Made by a program: the position numbers and the translations under genes. From assembly GCA_903953145.1 (NCBI GenBank), contig CAJBIL010000286.1, forward strand, positions 1 through 12,625: a DNA stretch of 12,625 nt, given 5' to 3'. Positions 1 through 7,418 of the stretch are shown here, piece after piece; position 1 is the stretch's first letter, and every line of letters begins with the position of its first letter. Origin of the DNA: an uncultured beta proteobacterium (GTDB taxonomy: Bacteria > Pseudomonadota > Gammaproteobacteria > Burkholderiales > Rhodocyclaceae). Under the pieces are notes generated by a model. The model ran no database searches. It had not been told where the DNA came from and saw nothing but the letters and a program-made list of their open reading frames with translations.

Positions 1-1098
1 CTGGTGCGCGTGTTTTTCATGCAGGAGCGCCTCAAGGCCTTCGGAAAGAGTGGTGGCAAATGCGGCGATTTTCAAGCCAAACGGGTTCACGTCATCGGCG
101 CCGGCGTCATGGGTGGCGACATTGCCGCCTGGTGCGCCCTGCGCGGTTTGACCGTCACCTTGCAGGATCAGGGGATGGAACGCATCGCCCCGGCGCTGAA
201 GCGCGCGTATGCCGAGTGGGGCAAGCGCATCAAGGACAAATACCAGCTACGCAACGTGATGGATCGCCTGATCCCCGACCCCGAAGGCCACGGCGCAGCG
301 CAGGCCGATGTGGTGATCGAAGCGATTTTTGAAAACATCGACGCCAAGCACGCGCTGCTCCAAAAGCTCGACGCCGTGATGAAGCCCGATGCCGTGCTCG
401 CCACCAACACCTCCAGCCTGAAAATCGAAGATCTGCGCACGGTGCTTAAAAATCCGGCGCGTCTGGTCGGCATTCACTTCTTCAACCCGGTGGCCAAAAT
501 GCCGCTTGTTGAAGTCGTCTCGGCCGAGGGCGGCGACCCGGAAATGGCTGCGCGTGCTGCGGCCTTCGTCAAGCAGATCGACCGCCTGCCCCTGCCCGTA
601 AAAAGCGCACCGGGCTTCCTCGTTAATGCCGTGCTTGGCCCCTATATGCTTGAAGCCATGCGTGCGGTGGATGAGGGCATGACGCCGGAAACGGTCGATG
701 AAGCGATGCTCGCCTTCGGCATGCCGATGGGGCCGATTGAGCTGGTCGATATGGTCGGGCTGGATGTCGCAATGGCTGCCGGCAAGGCGCTGGCTGGAAC
801 AGGCGCCGAGCCGCCAAAGTGTCTGGTCGAGCGGTTTAACGCCGGCCATCTCGGCAAAAAAACCGGCAAAGGTTTTTACGATCACCGCAGTGGCAAGCCG
901 GCCAAAGCACCGGCTGGCGCGGTGCCGCCCGGCCTTGCCGCACGGCTTATCCAGCCGTTGCTCGAACGCACACAACAACTGGTTGCTGAGGGCATCGTCG
1001 CCGATGCCGATCTGGCTGACGCCGGGGTAATATTCGGCACCGGCTTCGCTCCCTTTACGGGCGGGCCTCTCAATTACTTAAAAAACAGCGGAGCCTGA
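1..1098 (+). CDS. 3-hydroxyacyl-CoA dehydrogenase, C-terminal part of a probable bifunctional FadJ/FadB-type protein (5' truncated)
   Basis: Oxidises L-3-hydroxyacyl-CoA to 3-ketoacyl-CoA with NAD+ in cytoplasmic beta-oxidation. The frame is open to base 1, so the GTG at base 4 is not a believable start. The first residues (VRVFFMQERLKAFGK) resemble the linker that follows the enoyl-CoA hydratase domain in roughly 680-aa bifunctional proteins, so an upstream hydratase domain is likely but unseen. Counting from the GTG codon, the Rossmann motif GAGVMG is at 32-37. The family's active-site positions are all present: Ser137 (NTSS), His158 (HFFNP), Glu170 and Asn208 (GFLVN). The C-terminal helical domain starts near 203, and a shorter second helical repeat covers about 310-360. 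The thioesterase gene starts 3 bases after the stop, so the two are probably one transcript. The dehydrogenase function is secure; the full architecture is inference. Confidence 0.93.
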   Translation: MVRVFFMQERLKAFGKSGGKCGDFQAKRVHVIGAGVMGGDIAAWCALRGLTVTLQDQGMERIAPALKRAYAEWGKRIKDKYQLRNVMDRLIPDPEGHGAAQADVVIEAIFENIDAKHALLQKLDAVMKPDAVLATNTSSLKIEDLRTVLKNPARLVGIHFFNPVAKMPLVEVVSAEGGDPEMAARAAAFVKQIDRLPLPVKSAPGFLVNAVLGPYMLEAMRAVDEGMTPETVDEAMLAFGMPMGPIELVDMVGLDVAMAAGKALAGTGAEPPKCLVERFNAGHLGKKTGKGFYDHRSGKPAKAPAGAVPPGLAARLIQPLLERTQQLVAEGIVADADLADAGVIFGTGFAPFTGGPLNYLKNSGA

Positions 1099-1101
1099 AC
1101 A

Positions 1102-1500
1102 ATGACCGACCATATCGCCCGCCTACCCGACAAGCAGCCGACCTTGCGCGTGATGCCGTTTCCGCCCGATCTCAACCAGTTCGGCGATGTCTTTGGCGGC
1201 TGGATCATGGCGCAGGTCGACGTTGCTGGCGCCATCCCGGCCATGCTGCGCGCGCGTGGCCGCGTTGCCACGGTGTCGGTCAATTCGTTTTCATTCAAGC
1301 AGCCGGTATCGGTTGGCGACGTGGTCAGTTTCTTTGCCGAAGTCGTCGAAACCGGCCGCACTTCGATCAAGGTGAGCGTCGAGGTTTACGCAGAGCGCCA
1401 CCCGGCACAGCCGATTACCGTCAAAGTGACCGAGGCAACGCTCACTTATGTTGCAATAAACCAACACGGCTTCAAGCGTGAGTTGCCGGTGATTGAATAG
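1102..1500 (+). CDS. YciA-like hotdog-fold acyl-CoA thioesterase
   Basis: A 132-aa single hotdog-domain protein of the YciA/acyl-CoA hydrolase family, which hydrolyses acyl-CoA to free acid and CoA in the cytoplasm. The helix motif of this family is clear: Asn25, Gly28, FGGW (31-34) and the catalytic Asp40. The length is normal for YciA (about 130 aa). The start ATG lies 3 bases after the dehydrogenase stop, and its GGAG ribosome-binding site (1090-1093) sits inside the last codons of that gene, so translation is probably coupled. Placed beside beta-oxidation genes, it may relieve build-up of CoA esters or recover CoA. Its substrate chain length cannot be read from sequence. Confidence 0.9.
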   Translation: MTDHIARLPDKQPTLRVMPFPPDLNQFGDVFGGWIMAQVDVAGAIPAMLRARGRVATVSVNSFSFKQPVSVGDVVSFFAEVVETGRTSIKVSVEVYAERHPAQPITVKVTEATLTYVAINQHGFKRELPVIE

Positions 1501-1590
1501 TTGATATTGTTTTGTGCGCTGCGCCTTTAGAATCTGGCCAGTAAACTTGCCGTGTCTGGACATTTGAATCACCGCACGGGCAATCATCTC

Positions 1591-1599
1591 AAAAGGGAG
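1591..1599 (+). promoter_or_regulatory. Ribosome-binding site fixing the fadL start at 1606
   Basis: A purine-rich AAAAGGGAG lies 6 bases before ATG 1606. The frame is also open from a GTG at 1552, but the encoded 18 extra residues are polar and would sit in front of an otherwise perfect signal peptide. The ATG at 1606 is therefore the start. Confidence 0.8.
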
Positions 1600-1605
1600 C
1601 AAGGC

Positions 1606-2880
1606 ATGACCACCAAAAATTCCATGAAACTCATTCCGGCACTGGTTCTGGGGCTGTTTTCAGGCTATGCGTCGGCAGCGGGATTTCAGCTGATGGAACA
1701 GAATGCCAGCGGCCTTGGTAACGCTTACGCCGGTTCGGCAGCAATTGCGGATAACGCCAGCACGATCTTCTACAATCCGGCCGGCATGACCCAGTTGCAG
1801 GCGCGTGAAGTTTCCGGCGGCCTGAGCGCAGTCGGCACCAGCTTCAAGTTCAGCGATAAAGGTTCAAGCGTTGGTTTGCTTGGCGGCTCGGGCAATGGCA
1901 ATGATGGCGGTGCCTGGGGCGTGGTTCCCAACGGTTACTTCTCAATGGCACTGAACAAAGATTTGTACGTCGGCGTTGGCTTTGGCGCACCTTTCGGTTT
2001 GAAAACCGAATACAACAATCCCTGGACCGGCGCCGCACAGTCAACGATGTTCGACGTCAAGACTTACAACATCAACCCGTCCGTTGCTTATCGTGTGAGT
2101 GACAAGGTTTCAATCGGCGGTGGTTTGAACTGGCAGCGTGTTGAAGCTGAATACCAGCGTCAGGCTGCTGTTGTCTCCGCGGTTACCGTGGCTTCACCGC
2201 TTAAGCTCACGTTGAATGACGACGCCTGGGGCTGGAACGTTGGCGCCCTGTTCACCTTGTCGCCATCGACCCGGGTCGGCGTTTCCTACCGCTCAGCGAT
2301 CTCGTACGACACTACCGGCAACATTAATGTGAGCGGCCCGTCTGCTGCGTTTAACGCGGCGTCCTCATCCAGTGCCAAGGCCAGCATCAAGCTGCCGGAC
2401 AGCTTTATCATGAGCGTGGCGCAGCAGCTTTCCGACAAATGGCAGATGCTGGGTGATGTGTCCTGGACCGGCTGGAGCACACTGCCGAAGGTCGATATCA
2501 TTCGTACTTCCGGCGCTGCCAGCGGCACTACCGCGCAGACTCTGGGCACTGATTTCCGCGATACGTGGCGCGTTGCACTGGGTGCCAATTACAAACTGAG
2601 CGATGCCGTCAAGCTCAAGTTCGGCATTGCTTACGATCAGACGCCGGTCAAAGGTGCTACTACCCGCCTGACATCGCTGCCGGATAACAACCGTACCTGG
2701 TTCTCGGCCGGTGCTCAGTGGGTGCCAACCAAAGGCTCCGCAATTGATGTCGGCGTTGCTTATCTTTATGTCAAGGATGCCGATATCGATAATAACCAGA
2801 CTCCGCTACGTGGCCGGGTGACTGGCACCTACAGCGACAGTGCCTGGATTCTCGGTGGCCAGTATTCGATGGCTTTCTGA
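1606..2880 (+). CDS. fadL: FadL-family outer-membrane long-chain fatty acid / hydrophobic compound transporter
   Basis: A 424-aa outer-membrane beta-barrel of the FadL/OmpP1/TodX family, which brings long-chain fatty acids or other hydrophobic molecules across the outer membrane. Residues 1-24 form a signal peptide with predicted cleavage after Ala-Ser-Ala (24/25). The mature protein starts AGFQLMEQ, then SGLGNAYAG and FYNPAGMT (Asn57-Pro58-Ala59), the N-terminal hatch and NPA-type motif of the family. The rest is alternating beta-strand sequence ending in the aromatic Phe typical of outer-membrane proteins. It is 105 bases after the thioesterase gene, where I see only weak promoter-like matches, and is followed by a strong terminator. 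The neighbouring beta-oxidation genes favour fatty acids, but family members also carry aromatic hydrocarbons, so the substrate is not proven. Confidence 0.92.
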   Translation: MTTKNSMKLIPALVLGLFSGYASAAGFQLMEQNASGLGNAYAGSAAIADNASTIFYNPAGMTQLQAREVSGGLSAVGTSFKFSDKGSSVGLLGGSGNGNDGGAWGVVPNGYFSMALNKDLYVGVGFGAPFGLKTEYNNPWTGAAQSTMFDVKTYNINPSVAYRVSDKVSIGGGLNWQRVEAEYQRQAAVVSAVTVASPLKLTLNDDAWGWNVGALFTLSPSTRVGVSYRSAISYDTTGNINVSGPSAAFNAASSSSAKASIKLPDSFIMSVAQQLSDKWQMLGDVSWTGWSTLPKVDIIRTSGAASGTTAQTLGTDFRDTWRVALGANYKLSDAVKLKFGIAYDQTPVKGATTRLTSLPDNNRTWFSAGAQWVPTKGSAIDVGVAYLYVKDADIDNNQTPLRGRVTGTYSDSAWILGGQYSMAF

Positions 2881-2899
2881 TTCCTGCCGCCCGCTTCGC

Positions 2900-2932
2900 A
2901 AAAAACGCTCCGCACACCGGAGCGTTTTTTTT
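2900..2932 (+). terminator. Rho-independent terminator after fadL
   Basis: The stem pairs CGCTCCG (2906-2912) with CGGAGCG (2918-2924) around a five-base CACAC loop. It is extended by A-T pairs from the A run at 2900-2905 and followed by eight T residues (2925-2932). It begins 20 bases after the fadL stop and isolates fadL from the fadBA unit. The A run on the left could let it work on the other strand too, but no minus-strand gene is present there. Confidence 0.92.
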
Positions 2933-2949
2933 CGCCTGGATTTCTTGAC

Positions 2950-2977
2950 TTGACGCCGGTGCAGGTCACCCTATAAT
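2950..2977 (+). promoter_or_regulatory. Sigma70-type promoter of the fadB-fadA unit
   Basis: TTGACG (2950-2955) and a perfect TATAAT (2972-2977) are separated by 16 bases. An alternative -35, TTGACT (2945-2950), would give 21 bases and is less likely. Transcription should start near 2984, about 40 bases before the TTG start of the dehydrogenase/hydratase gene. Confidence 0.75.
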
Positions 2978-2993
2978 TCAAACGGTCGTTTAA
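2978..2993 (+). promoter_or_regulatory. Palindromic operator overlapping the fadBA transcription start
   Basis: The core AAACGGTCGTTT (2980-2991) is an inverted repeat, AAACG and CGTTT separated by GT, with one further outer pair (T2978-A2993). It begins 2 bases after the -10 box and covers the expected +1, the position where a bound repressor would block initiation. Beta-oxidation genes in proteobacteria are often controlled by TetR-family repressors such as PsrA or FadP, or by FadR, which release DNA when acyl-CoA or fatty acids accumulate. Assigning this site to a TetR-type regulator is inference; no regulator gene is in the window. Confidence 0.55.
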
Positions 2994-3014
2994 TTATTTC
3001 TGCCGCCTGGAAAA

Positions 3015-3028
3015 AGGAGAAGCGCTTG
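3015..3028 (+). promoter_or_regulatory. Ribosome-binding site and TTG start of the dehydrogenase/hydratase gene
   Basis: AGGAG (3015-3019) is 6 bases before TTG at 3026. No ATG or GTG in this frame gives a better start: the Rossmann strand begins within about 8 residues (RKAAVLGAGVMG), so a later start would remove the NAD-binding fold. The strong Shine-Dalgarno probably offsets the weak initiation codon. Confidence 0.8.
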
Positions 3029-5440
3029 AGCAATTTCATCGTTCGCAAGGCTGCCGTGCTTGGTGCTGGCGTAATGGGGGCGCAGATTGCTGCGCATCTG
3101 GCCAATGCCGAAGTGCCGGTGCTGCTTTTTGATCTGGCGGCCAAGGCGGGCGATCCGAACGGGATCGTTACAAAAGCCATCGATGGGCTGAAGAAGCTCG
3201 AGCCGTCACCCCTTGCTACCCAGGATCGCGTCGTCTATATCGACGCTGCCAATTACGATCAGCATCTTGATCAGCTTAAGGATTGCGACCTGATCATCGA
3301 GGCGATTGCCGAGAAGATGGCATGGAAAGACGATCTGTACCGCAGGATTGCGCCGTTTATTGCGCCGCACGCGATCATCGCTTCGAACACTTCGGGTCTG
3401 TCGATCAACCGTTTGTCCGAAGGTTTGCCCGAAGCCTTGCGCGCACAATTCTGCGGTATTCACTTCTTCAACCCGCCGCGTTACATGCATCTCGTCGAGC
3501 TGATCGCGACGAAAACAACTGCGCCGGCGCTGCTCGATAACCTTGAAGCCTGGCTTGTTTCGCGGCTTGGCAAGGGCATCGTGCGGGCCAGAGATACGCC
3601 GAATTTTGTCGCCAACCGTGTCGGCGTTTTTTCAATGTTGGCCGTCATGCATCACACCGAGCATTTCGGGTTGGGTTTTGATGTTGTTGATGCGCTAACC
3701 GGCCCGCTGATTGGTCGCCCGAAAAGTGCCACTTACCGGACGGCTGACGTCGTCGGCCTGGATGTTCTGGCGCACGCAATCAGGACGATGCAGGACACGC
3801 TGGGTAGTGGCGTCTTGGAGGCCTCCGGTGCTGATGGTTCAGCCGATCCGTGGCATGGATTTTTCAGCGTGCCGGCCTGGCTTTCCGCGCTGATCGGGCA
3901 AGGTGCGCTGGGTCAGAAAACGCGCTGCGGCATTTTCAGGAAGGATGGCAAGGCGATCAAGGTGCTGGATCTTGCGGCACAGGATTATCGCGAAACTGCT
4001 GGTGATATTGCCCCTGAAGTGTTGGCCATCCTCAAGCGCAGGAATCCGGCGGAAAAATTTGCACAGCTGCGCGCCAGCCAGCACCCGCAGGCGCAATTCC
4101 TGTGGGCGATCTTCCGTGATGTTTTCCATTACGTGGCTTTTCATCTGGCTGATGTTGCCGACAATGCCCGTGATATCGACTTCGCCATGCGCTGGGGGTT
4201 CGGTTGGACGCAAGGACCGTTCGAAACCTGGCAGGCGGCGGGCTGGCAGGCCATTGCCGATGCCGTCAAGGCGGATATCGATGCCGGCCGGGCAATGTGT
4301 CAAGTGCCGTTGCCTGACTGGGTGTTCGAGCGCGATGGTGTGCATGCGGCGGCGGGGGCTTATTCGGCCAGCGCCAATGTGCTGAAAGCACGCTCCACGC
4401 TAGCGGTTTATCAGCGCCAGATTTTCCCCGAGCGCGTTCTTGGCGAATTGCAGGATCAGGGCGAGACGCTGTGGGAGAACGACGGTGTGCGCTTGTGGCG
4501 GCTGCCGGAAATCGATGGCGACATCGCCATCGTCAGCGTCAAATCAAAATATCACACGCTTGGCCGCGATGTCATTCTCGGTTTGCAGCAGGCGGTGGTG
4601 CGTGCCGGGCAGGCTTATAAGGGTCTGGTTTTGTGGCACGAAGCACCTTTTGCCTTCGGTGCCAACCTGAAGGAAGTCGTTGAAGCGATTGCTGCCGGCC
4701 AGTTTGATCTGCTCGAAAACTACGTTGCCGAGTTCCAGAACACTTCGATGGCCTTCAAATACGCCAGCGTGCCCGTCGTTGCAGCGGTTCAGGGCATGGC
4801 GCTGGGCGGGGGCTGCGAGTTTCTGATGCATTGCGCGAAGCGCGTGGTGGCGCTGGAGAGCTATATCGGGCTGGTCGAAGCCGGCGTCGGCCTGATCCCG
4901 GCGGGCGGCGGCTGTAAGGAGTTCGCCATTCGCGCCTGGCAGAGTGCGGCTAAAACGGGCGGTAATGATCCTTTTGAGTTCATCCAGCCGGTATTCATGA
5001 CGATTGCCATGGCCCGTGTTTCAAAGAGTGGCGCGCAGGCCAGGGAGCTCGGTTTTGTACTCGATACCGACAAGGTTGTCTTTAATGCCAACGAATTGCT
5101 TTACGTTGCCATCCGTGAAGCGCGGGCACTGGCCGAGGCTGGTTATTACCCGAAGCTGTCGCCGCGCAATATCAAGGTTGCCGGCCGTACCGGAATCGCC
5201 AATTGCGAAATGATGCTCGCCAACATGAAGGAGGGCGGCATGATTTCGGCACATGATTACAAGGTGGCCAAAGCGGCAGCAACGGCGCTTTGTGGCGGTG
5301 ATGTTGAAACGGGCTCGCTGGTTGATGAGGCGTGGCTGCTGACCGTTGAGCGCAAGCTGTTCGTCGAACTGCTGAAAACCCCTGAAACCGGGCAACGTAT
5401 TTCGCACACGCTGGAAACCGGCAAGCCGTTGCGCAACTAA
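3026..5440 (+). CDS. fadB: Bifunctional 3-hydroxyacyl-CoA dehydrogenase / enoyl-CoA hydratase (FadN-like domain order)
   Basis: An 804-aa cytoplasmic enzyme for two steps of beta-oxidation: hydration of trans-2-enoyl-CoA and NAD-dependent oxidation of the 3-hydroxyacyl-CoA formed. The dehydrogenase is N-terminal: GAGVMG at 13-18, Ser123 (NTSG), His146 (HFFNP), Glu158 and Asn197, with helical C-terminal domains to about 450. The crotonase domain is C-terminal (about 490-700). It has GMALGGGCE with Glu598 and a second acid, Glu618, in GLVEAGVG, the same 20-residue spacing as the catalytic pair of enoyl-CoA hydratases. This order, dehydrogenase then hydratase, is that of Bacillus FadN and is the reverse of E. 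coli FadB, so the symbol fadB is used loosely. The thiolase gene follows after 17 bases, so the pair probably forms the usual oxidation complex. Both activities look intact. Confidence 0.93.
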   Translation: MSNFIVRKAAVLGAGVMGAQIAAHLANAEVPVLLFDLAAKAGDPNGIVTKAIDGLKKLEPSPLATQDRVVYIDAANYDQHLDQLKDCDLIIEAIAEKMAWKDDLYRRIAPFIAPHAIIASNTSGLSINRLSEGLPEALRAQFCGIHFFNPPRYMHLVELIATKTTAPALLDNLEAWLVSRLGKGIVRARDTPNFVANRVGVFSMLAVMHHTEHFGLGFDVVDALTGPLIGRPKSATYRTADVVGLDVLAHAIRTMQDTLGSGVLEASGADGSADPWHGFFSVPAWLSALIGQGALGQKTRCGIFRKDGKAIKVLDLAAQDYRETAGDIAPEVLAILKRRNPAEKFAQLRASQHPQAQFLWAIFRDVFHYVAFHLADVADNARDIDFAMRWGFGWTQGPFETWQAAGWQAIADAVKADIDAGRAMCQVPLPDWVFERDGVHAAAGAYSASANVLKARSTLAVYQRQIFPERVLGELQDQGETLWENDGVRLWRLPEIDGDIAIVSVKSKYHTLGRDVILGLQQAVVRAGQAYKGLVLWHEAPFAFGANLKEVVEAIAAGQFDLLENYVAEFQNTSMAFKYASVPVVAAVQGMALGGGCEFLMHCAKRVVALESYIGLVEAGVGLIPAGGGCKEFAIRAWQSAAKTGGNDPFEFIQPVFMTIAMARVSKSGAQARELGFVLDTDKVVFNANELLYVAIREARALAEAGYYPKLSPRNIKVAGRTGIANCEMMLANMKEGGMISAHDYKVAKAAATALCGGDVETGSLVDEAWLLTVERKLFVELLKTPETGQRISHTLETGKPLRN

Positions 5441-5457
5441 GCGACAGGAGAATAAAG

Positions 5458-6660
5458 ATGATTAAACAAATTCAGGACGCTTATATCGTTGCTGCCACGC
5501 GTCTGCCTGTGGCGCGGCGCAAGGGCATGTTTGGCCATGTTCGTCCGGACGACATGCTGGCGCATGCACTTAAGTCGGTGCTGGCGCAGGCGCCGGGGCT
5601 TGATCCTGCGCTGATCGAAGACGTCATCGTCGGTTGCGCCATGCCGGAAGCCGAGCAGGGTATGAACGTGGCGCGCATTGGTTTGCTGCTGGCCGGCTTG
5701 CCGGACAACGTGCCGGGCGTCACGGTTAATCGCTTCTGCGCTTCCGGTTTGCAGGCCGTGGCGATGGCGGCTGACCGTATTCGTCTGGGCGAAGCTGACG
5801 TGATGATCGCCGCCGGCACCGAAACGATGTCGCTGATGAACCAGATGACCGGCAACAAGCTGGCGATGAATCCCCTGATATTCGAGCATGAAGAAAACTA
5901 CGCCATTGCCTTCGGCATGGGGCTGACTGCCGAGAAGGTTGCCGCGCAGTGGAAAGTTTCACGCGACGAGCAGGATGCGTTCGCCGTGGCTTCGCACCAG
6001 AAAGCCTGCATGGCGATGGCCGCCGGCCACTTCAAGGCAGAGATTTCGCCTTATACGATCAGGACGCAGCGGCCCGATTTGAAGACCGGCGAGGTGTTGA
6101 TCACGGATTTTCTCGCTGAAAACGATGAGGGGCCACGTCCCGACAGCTCGCTGGAGCGTCTGGCCAAGCTTAAGCCGGTCTTTTCTGCGCGCGGCTCGGT
6201 CACTGCCGGTAACAGTTCGCAGATGTCCGATGGCGCGGGCGCCGTGCTGATCGTGTCGGAAAAAATCCTCAAGCAGTTCAACCTTAAGCCGCTGGCGCGT
6301 TTCGCCGGCTTCGCGGTGGCTGGTGTGCCGCCGGAAATCATGGGCATCGGCCCCGTTGAAGCAATCCCGCGCGTGCTCCGGCAGGCGGGGGTCAGCCAGC
6401 AGGATGTGGGCTGGGTCGAACTCAATGAAGCGTTTGCAGCGCAAGCAATCGCGGTGATGCGTACGCTTGATCTCGATCCGTCCAGGGTTAATCCCCTGGG
6501 CGGTGCCATCGCGCTGGGGCATCCGCTCGGTGCGACCGGCGCGATTCGTACGGCAACGCTGGTGCACGGCTTGCAGCGGACGAAGCAGCGTTACGGTCTG
6601 GTCAGCATGTGCATCGGAACTGGCATGGGCGCAGCGGGGTTGTTTGAGGCGATTTTCTGA
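5458..6660 (+). CDS. fadA: Acetyl-CoA acyltransferase (3-ketoacyl-CoA thiolase)
   Basis: A 400-aa thiolase that cleaves 3-ketoacyl-CoA with CoA to acetyl-CoA and a shortened acyl-CoA, the last step of the beta-oxidation cycle. The nucleophile Cys94 lies in NRFCASGLQ. The catalytic His355 is in GGAIALGHPLGATGA, and the second active-site Cys385 is in SMCIGTGMG close to the C-terminus. The NEAFAAQA motif that precedes the catalytic His region is present. Length is normal for the family (about 390-400 aa). A good AGGAG (5446-5450) is 7 bases before the ATG, and the gene is 17 bases downstream of the dehydrogenase/hydratase, so it should be expressed from the same operator-controlled promoter. 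A biosynthetic acetoacetyl-CoA thiolase (PhaA type) has a similar fold, but the fadB context favours degradation. Confidence 0.95.
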   Translation: MIKQIQDAYIVAATRLPVARRKGMFGHVRPDDMLAHALKSVLAQAPGLDPALIEDVIVGCAMPEAEQGMNVARIGLLLAGLPDNVPGVTVNRFCASGLQAVAMAADRIRLGEADVMIAAGTETMSLMNQMTGNKLAMNPLIFEHEENYAIAFGMGLTAEKVAAQWKVSRDEQDAFAVASHQKACMAMAAGHFKAEISPYTIRTQRPDLKTGEVLITDFLAENDEGPRPDSSLERLAKLKPVFSARGSVTAGNSSQMSDGAGAVLIVSEKILKQFNLKPLARFAGFAVAGVPPEIMGIGPVEAIPRVLRQAGVSQQDVGWVELNEAFAAQAIAVMRTLDLDPSRVNPLGGAIALGHPLGATGAIRTATLVHGLQRTKQRYGLVSMCIGTGMGAAGLFEAIF

Positions 6661-6673
6661 TTGGCGTTGTGGC

Positions 6674-6710
6674 CGGCTTGCGGCAAACATCGGGCTGTTT
6701 CAATAAGCCG
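6674..6710 (+). other. Possible two-part hairpin after fadA
   Basis: CGGCTT (6674-6679) can pair with AAGCCG (6705-6710), and inside it AAACA (6685-6689) with TGTTT (6696-6700) around a six-base loop. There is an asymmetric internal loop and no T tract, so it is not a standard intrinsic terminator. It may protect the 3' end of the fadBA mRNA or be chance. Confidence 0.3.
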
Positions 6711-6730
6711 CCGGGCAGAGGGCAAGGGTC

Positions 6731-6739
6731 TGGCATAAT
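6731..6739 (+). promoter_or_regulatory. Possible extended -10 promoter before the DUF2802 gene
   Basis: TGGCATAAT reads as TGn followed by CATAAT (6734-6739), an extended -10 element. No convincing -35 lies at the proper distance. Initiation near 6746 would leave a leader of about 24 bases before ATG 6770 and would rule out the GTG start at 6740. Confidence 0.35.
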
Positions 6740-6769
6740 GTGCGCCAAACGCAATCATGCAGGCAGACG

Positions 6770-7381
6770 ATGGATTCTGTTGGAATAATCGAAGTGTTCG
6801 AGGCAATGGCCGGTGCGCTTGCGCACCTGAGCTGGCGCGAAGTGCTGATTGCAATTATCGTGCTGCTGGTGCTGTATATGCTAGTCGCTTTTTTGCGCAT
6901 GCGGCGCTTGAAGCGTCAGCGCGCGGTGGTTGCGACCGCTGAGCCGCACGTTGCACAGGCGGCAGTTGCTGCATATTCGGAAGTGCAGACGCCCGCTACG
7001 GATAGCGACACACTTGGCAAGGTTGCCGAGGTAGATGAACTTGTCAGCCCCGCGTTGCCTGAATTTCCATGGAACGAGCCGCCACCTGAAATCCCCGGTC
7101 AGCAGTTGATTGATGCACTACGGCGCGATGTGTATCAGTTGCGTAACGAGGTCGGCGAGTTGCGTATGGAGTTGCAGCTTGCGCGTGATGAAATGCAGCT
7201 TCAGGTTTCACAGACACAGGCGACACAGGCCACGCAGATCATTTCACCGCTTTACAGTGATGCGATGCAGATGGCCATGCAGGGGCATGACGCGGCGACC
7301 ATCTCCGAGCATTGCGGGATTGCCCGTGCCGAGGCAGAGCTGGTCGTCTCGCTGGTGCGTAACCGTGCCGATGCCCGTTGA
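6770..7381 (+). CDS. DUF2802 family protein, membrane-anchored with coiled coil
   Basis: A 203-aa protein of unknown function. One transmembrane helix (about 24-44) is followed by a basic stretch (RMRRLKRQR), placing the rest in the cytoplasm by the positive-inside rule. Residues 55-110 are low-complexity and acidic/proline-rich, and 111-150 form a heptad-like coiled coil rich in Leu, Glu and Arg. The last 45 residues (SPLYSDAMQMAMQGHDAAT, then a helix containing CGIARAEAELVVSL) match the DUF2802 family and look like a small helix-turn-helix. I chose ATG 6770 over GTG 6740 because the extra 10 residues would overlap the likely transcription start. The Shine-Dalgarno is weak. It lies 37 bases before the SPOR gene, probably in the same unit. 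No partner or reaction can be stated. Confidence 0.8.
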   Translation: MDSVGIIEVFEAMAGALAHLSWREVLIAIIVLLVLYMLVAFLRMRRLKRQRAVVATAEPHVAQAAVAAYSEVQTPATDSDTLGKVAEVDELVSPALPEFPWNEPPPEIPGQQLIDALRRDVYQLRNEVGELRMELQLARDEMQLQVSQTQATQATQIISPLYSDAMQMAMQGHDAATISEHCGIARAEAELVVSLVRNRADAR

Positions 7382-7418
7382 TCGCTTTTGGATACTTCGA
7401 TGAGAGCACGAATATAAG

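Noticed and set aside
247..978. 243-codon minus-strand ORF opposite the first dehydrogenase
   Set aside because: Antisense shadow; the plus strand has complete active-site motifs and no start context is visible on the minus strand.
1501..1533. Promoter for fadL from TTGATA or TTGTTT with TAGAAT
   Set aside because: The spacings are 21 and 15 bases, both outside the usual range, so I do not call it, though a promoter in this 105-base gap is possible.
5959..6690. 243-codon minus-strand ORF opposite fadA
   Set aside because: It is a shadow of the thiolase gene with His/Arg-rich, domain-free composition, as expected in GC-rich antisense.
7388..7418. TTGGAT and TATAAG before the SPOR gene as a promoter
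   Set aside because: Spacing is 19 bases, and the -10 would touch the ATG, so transcription would start inside the gene.
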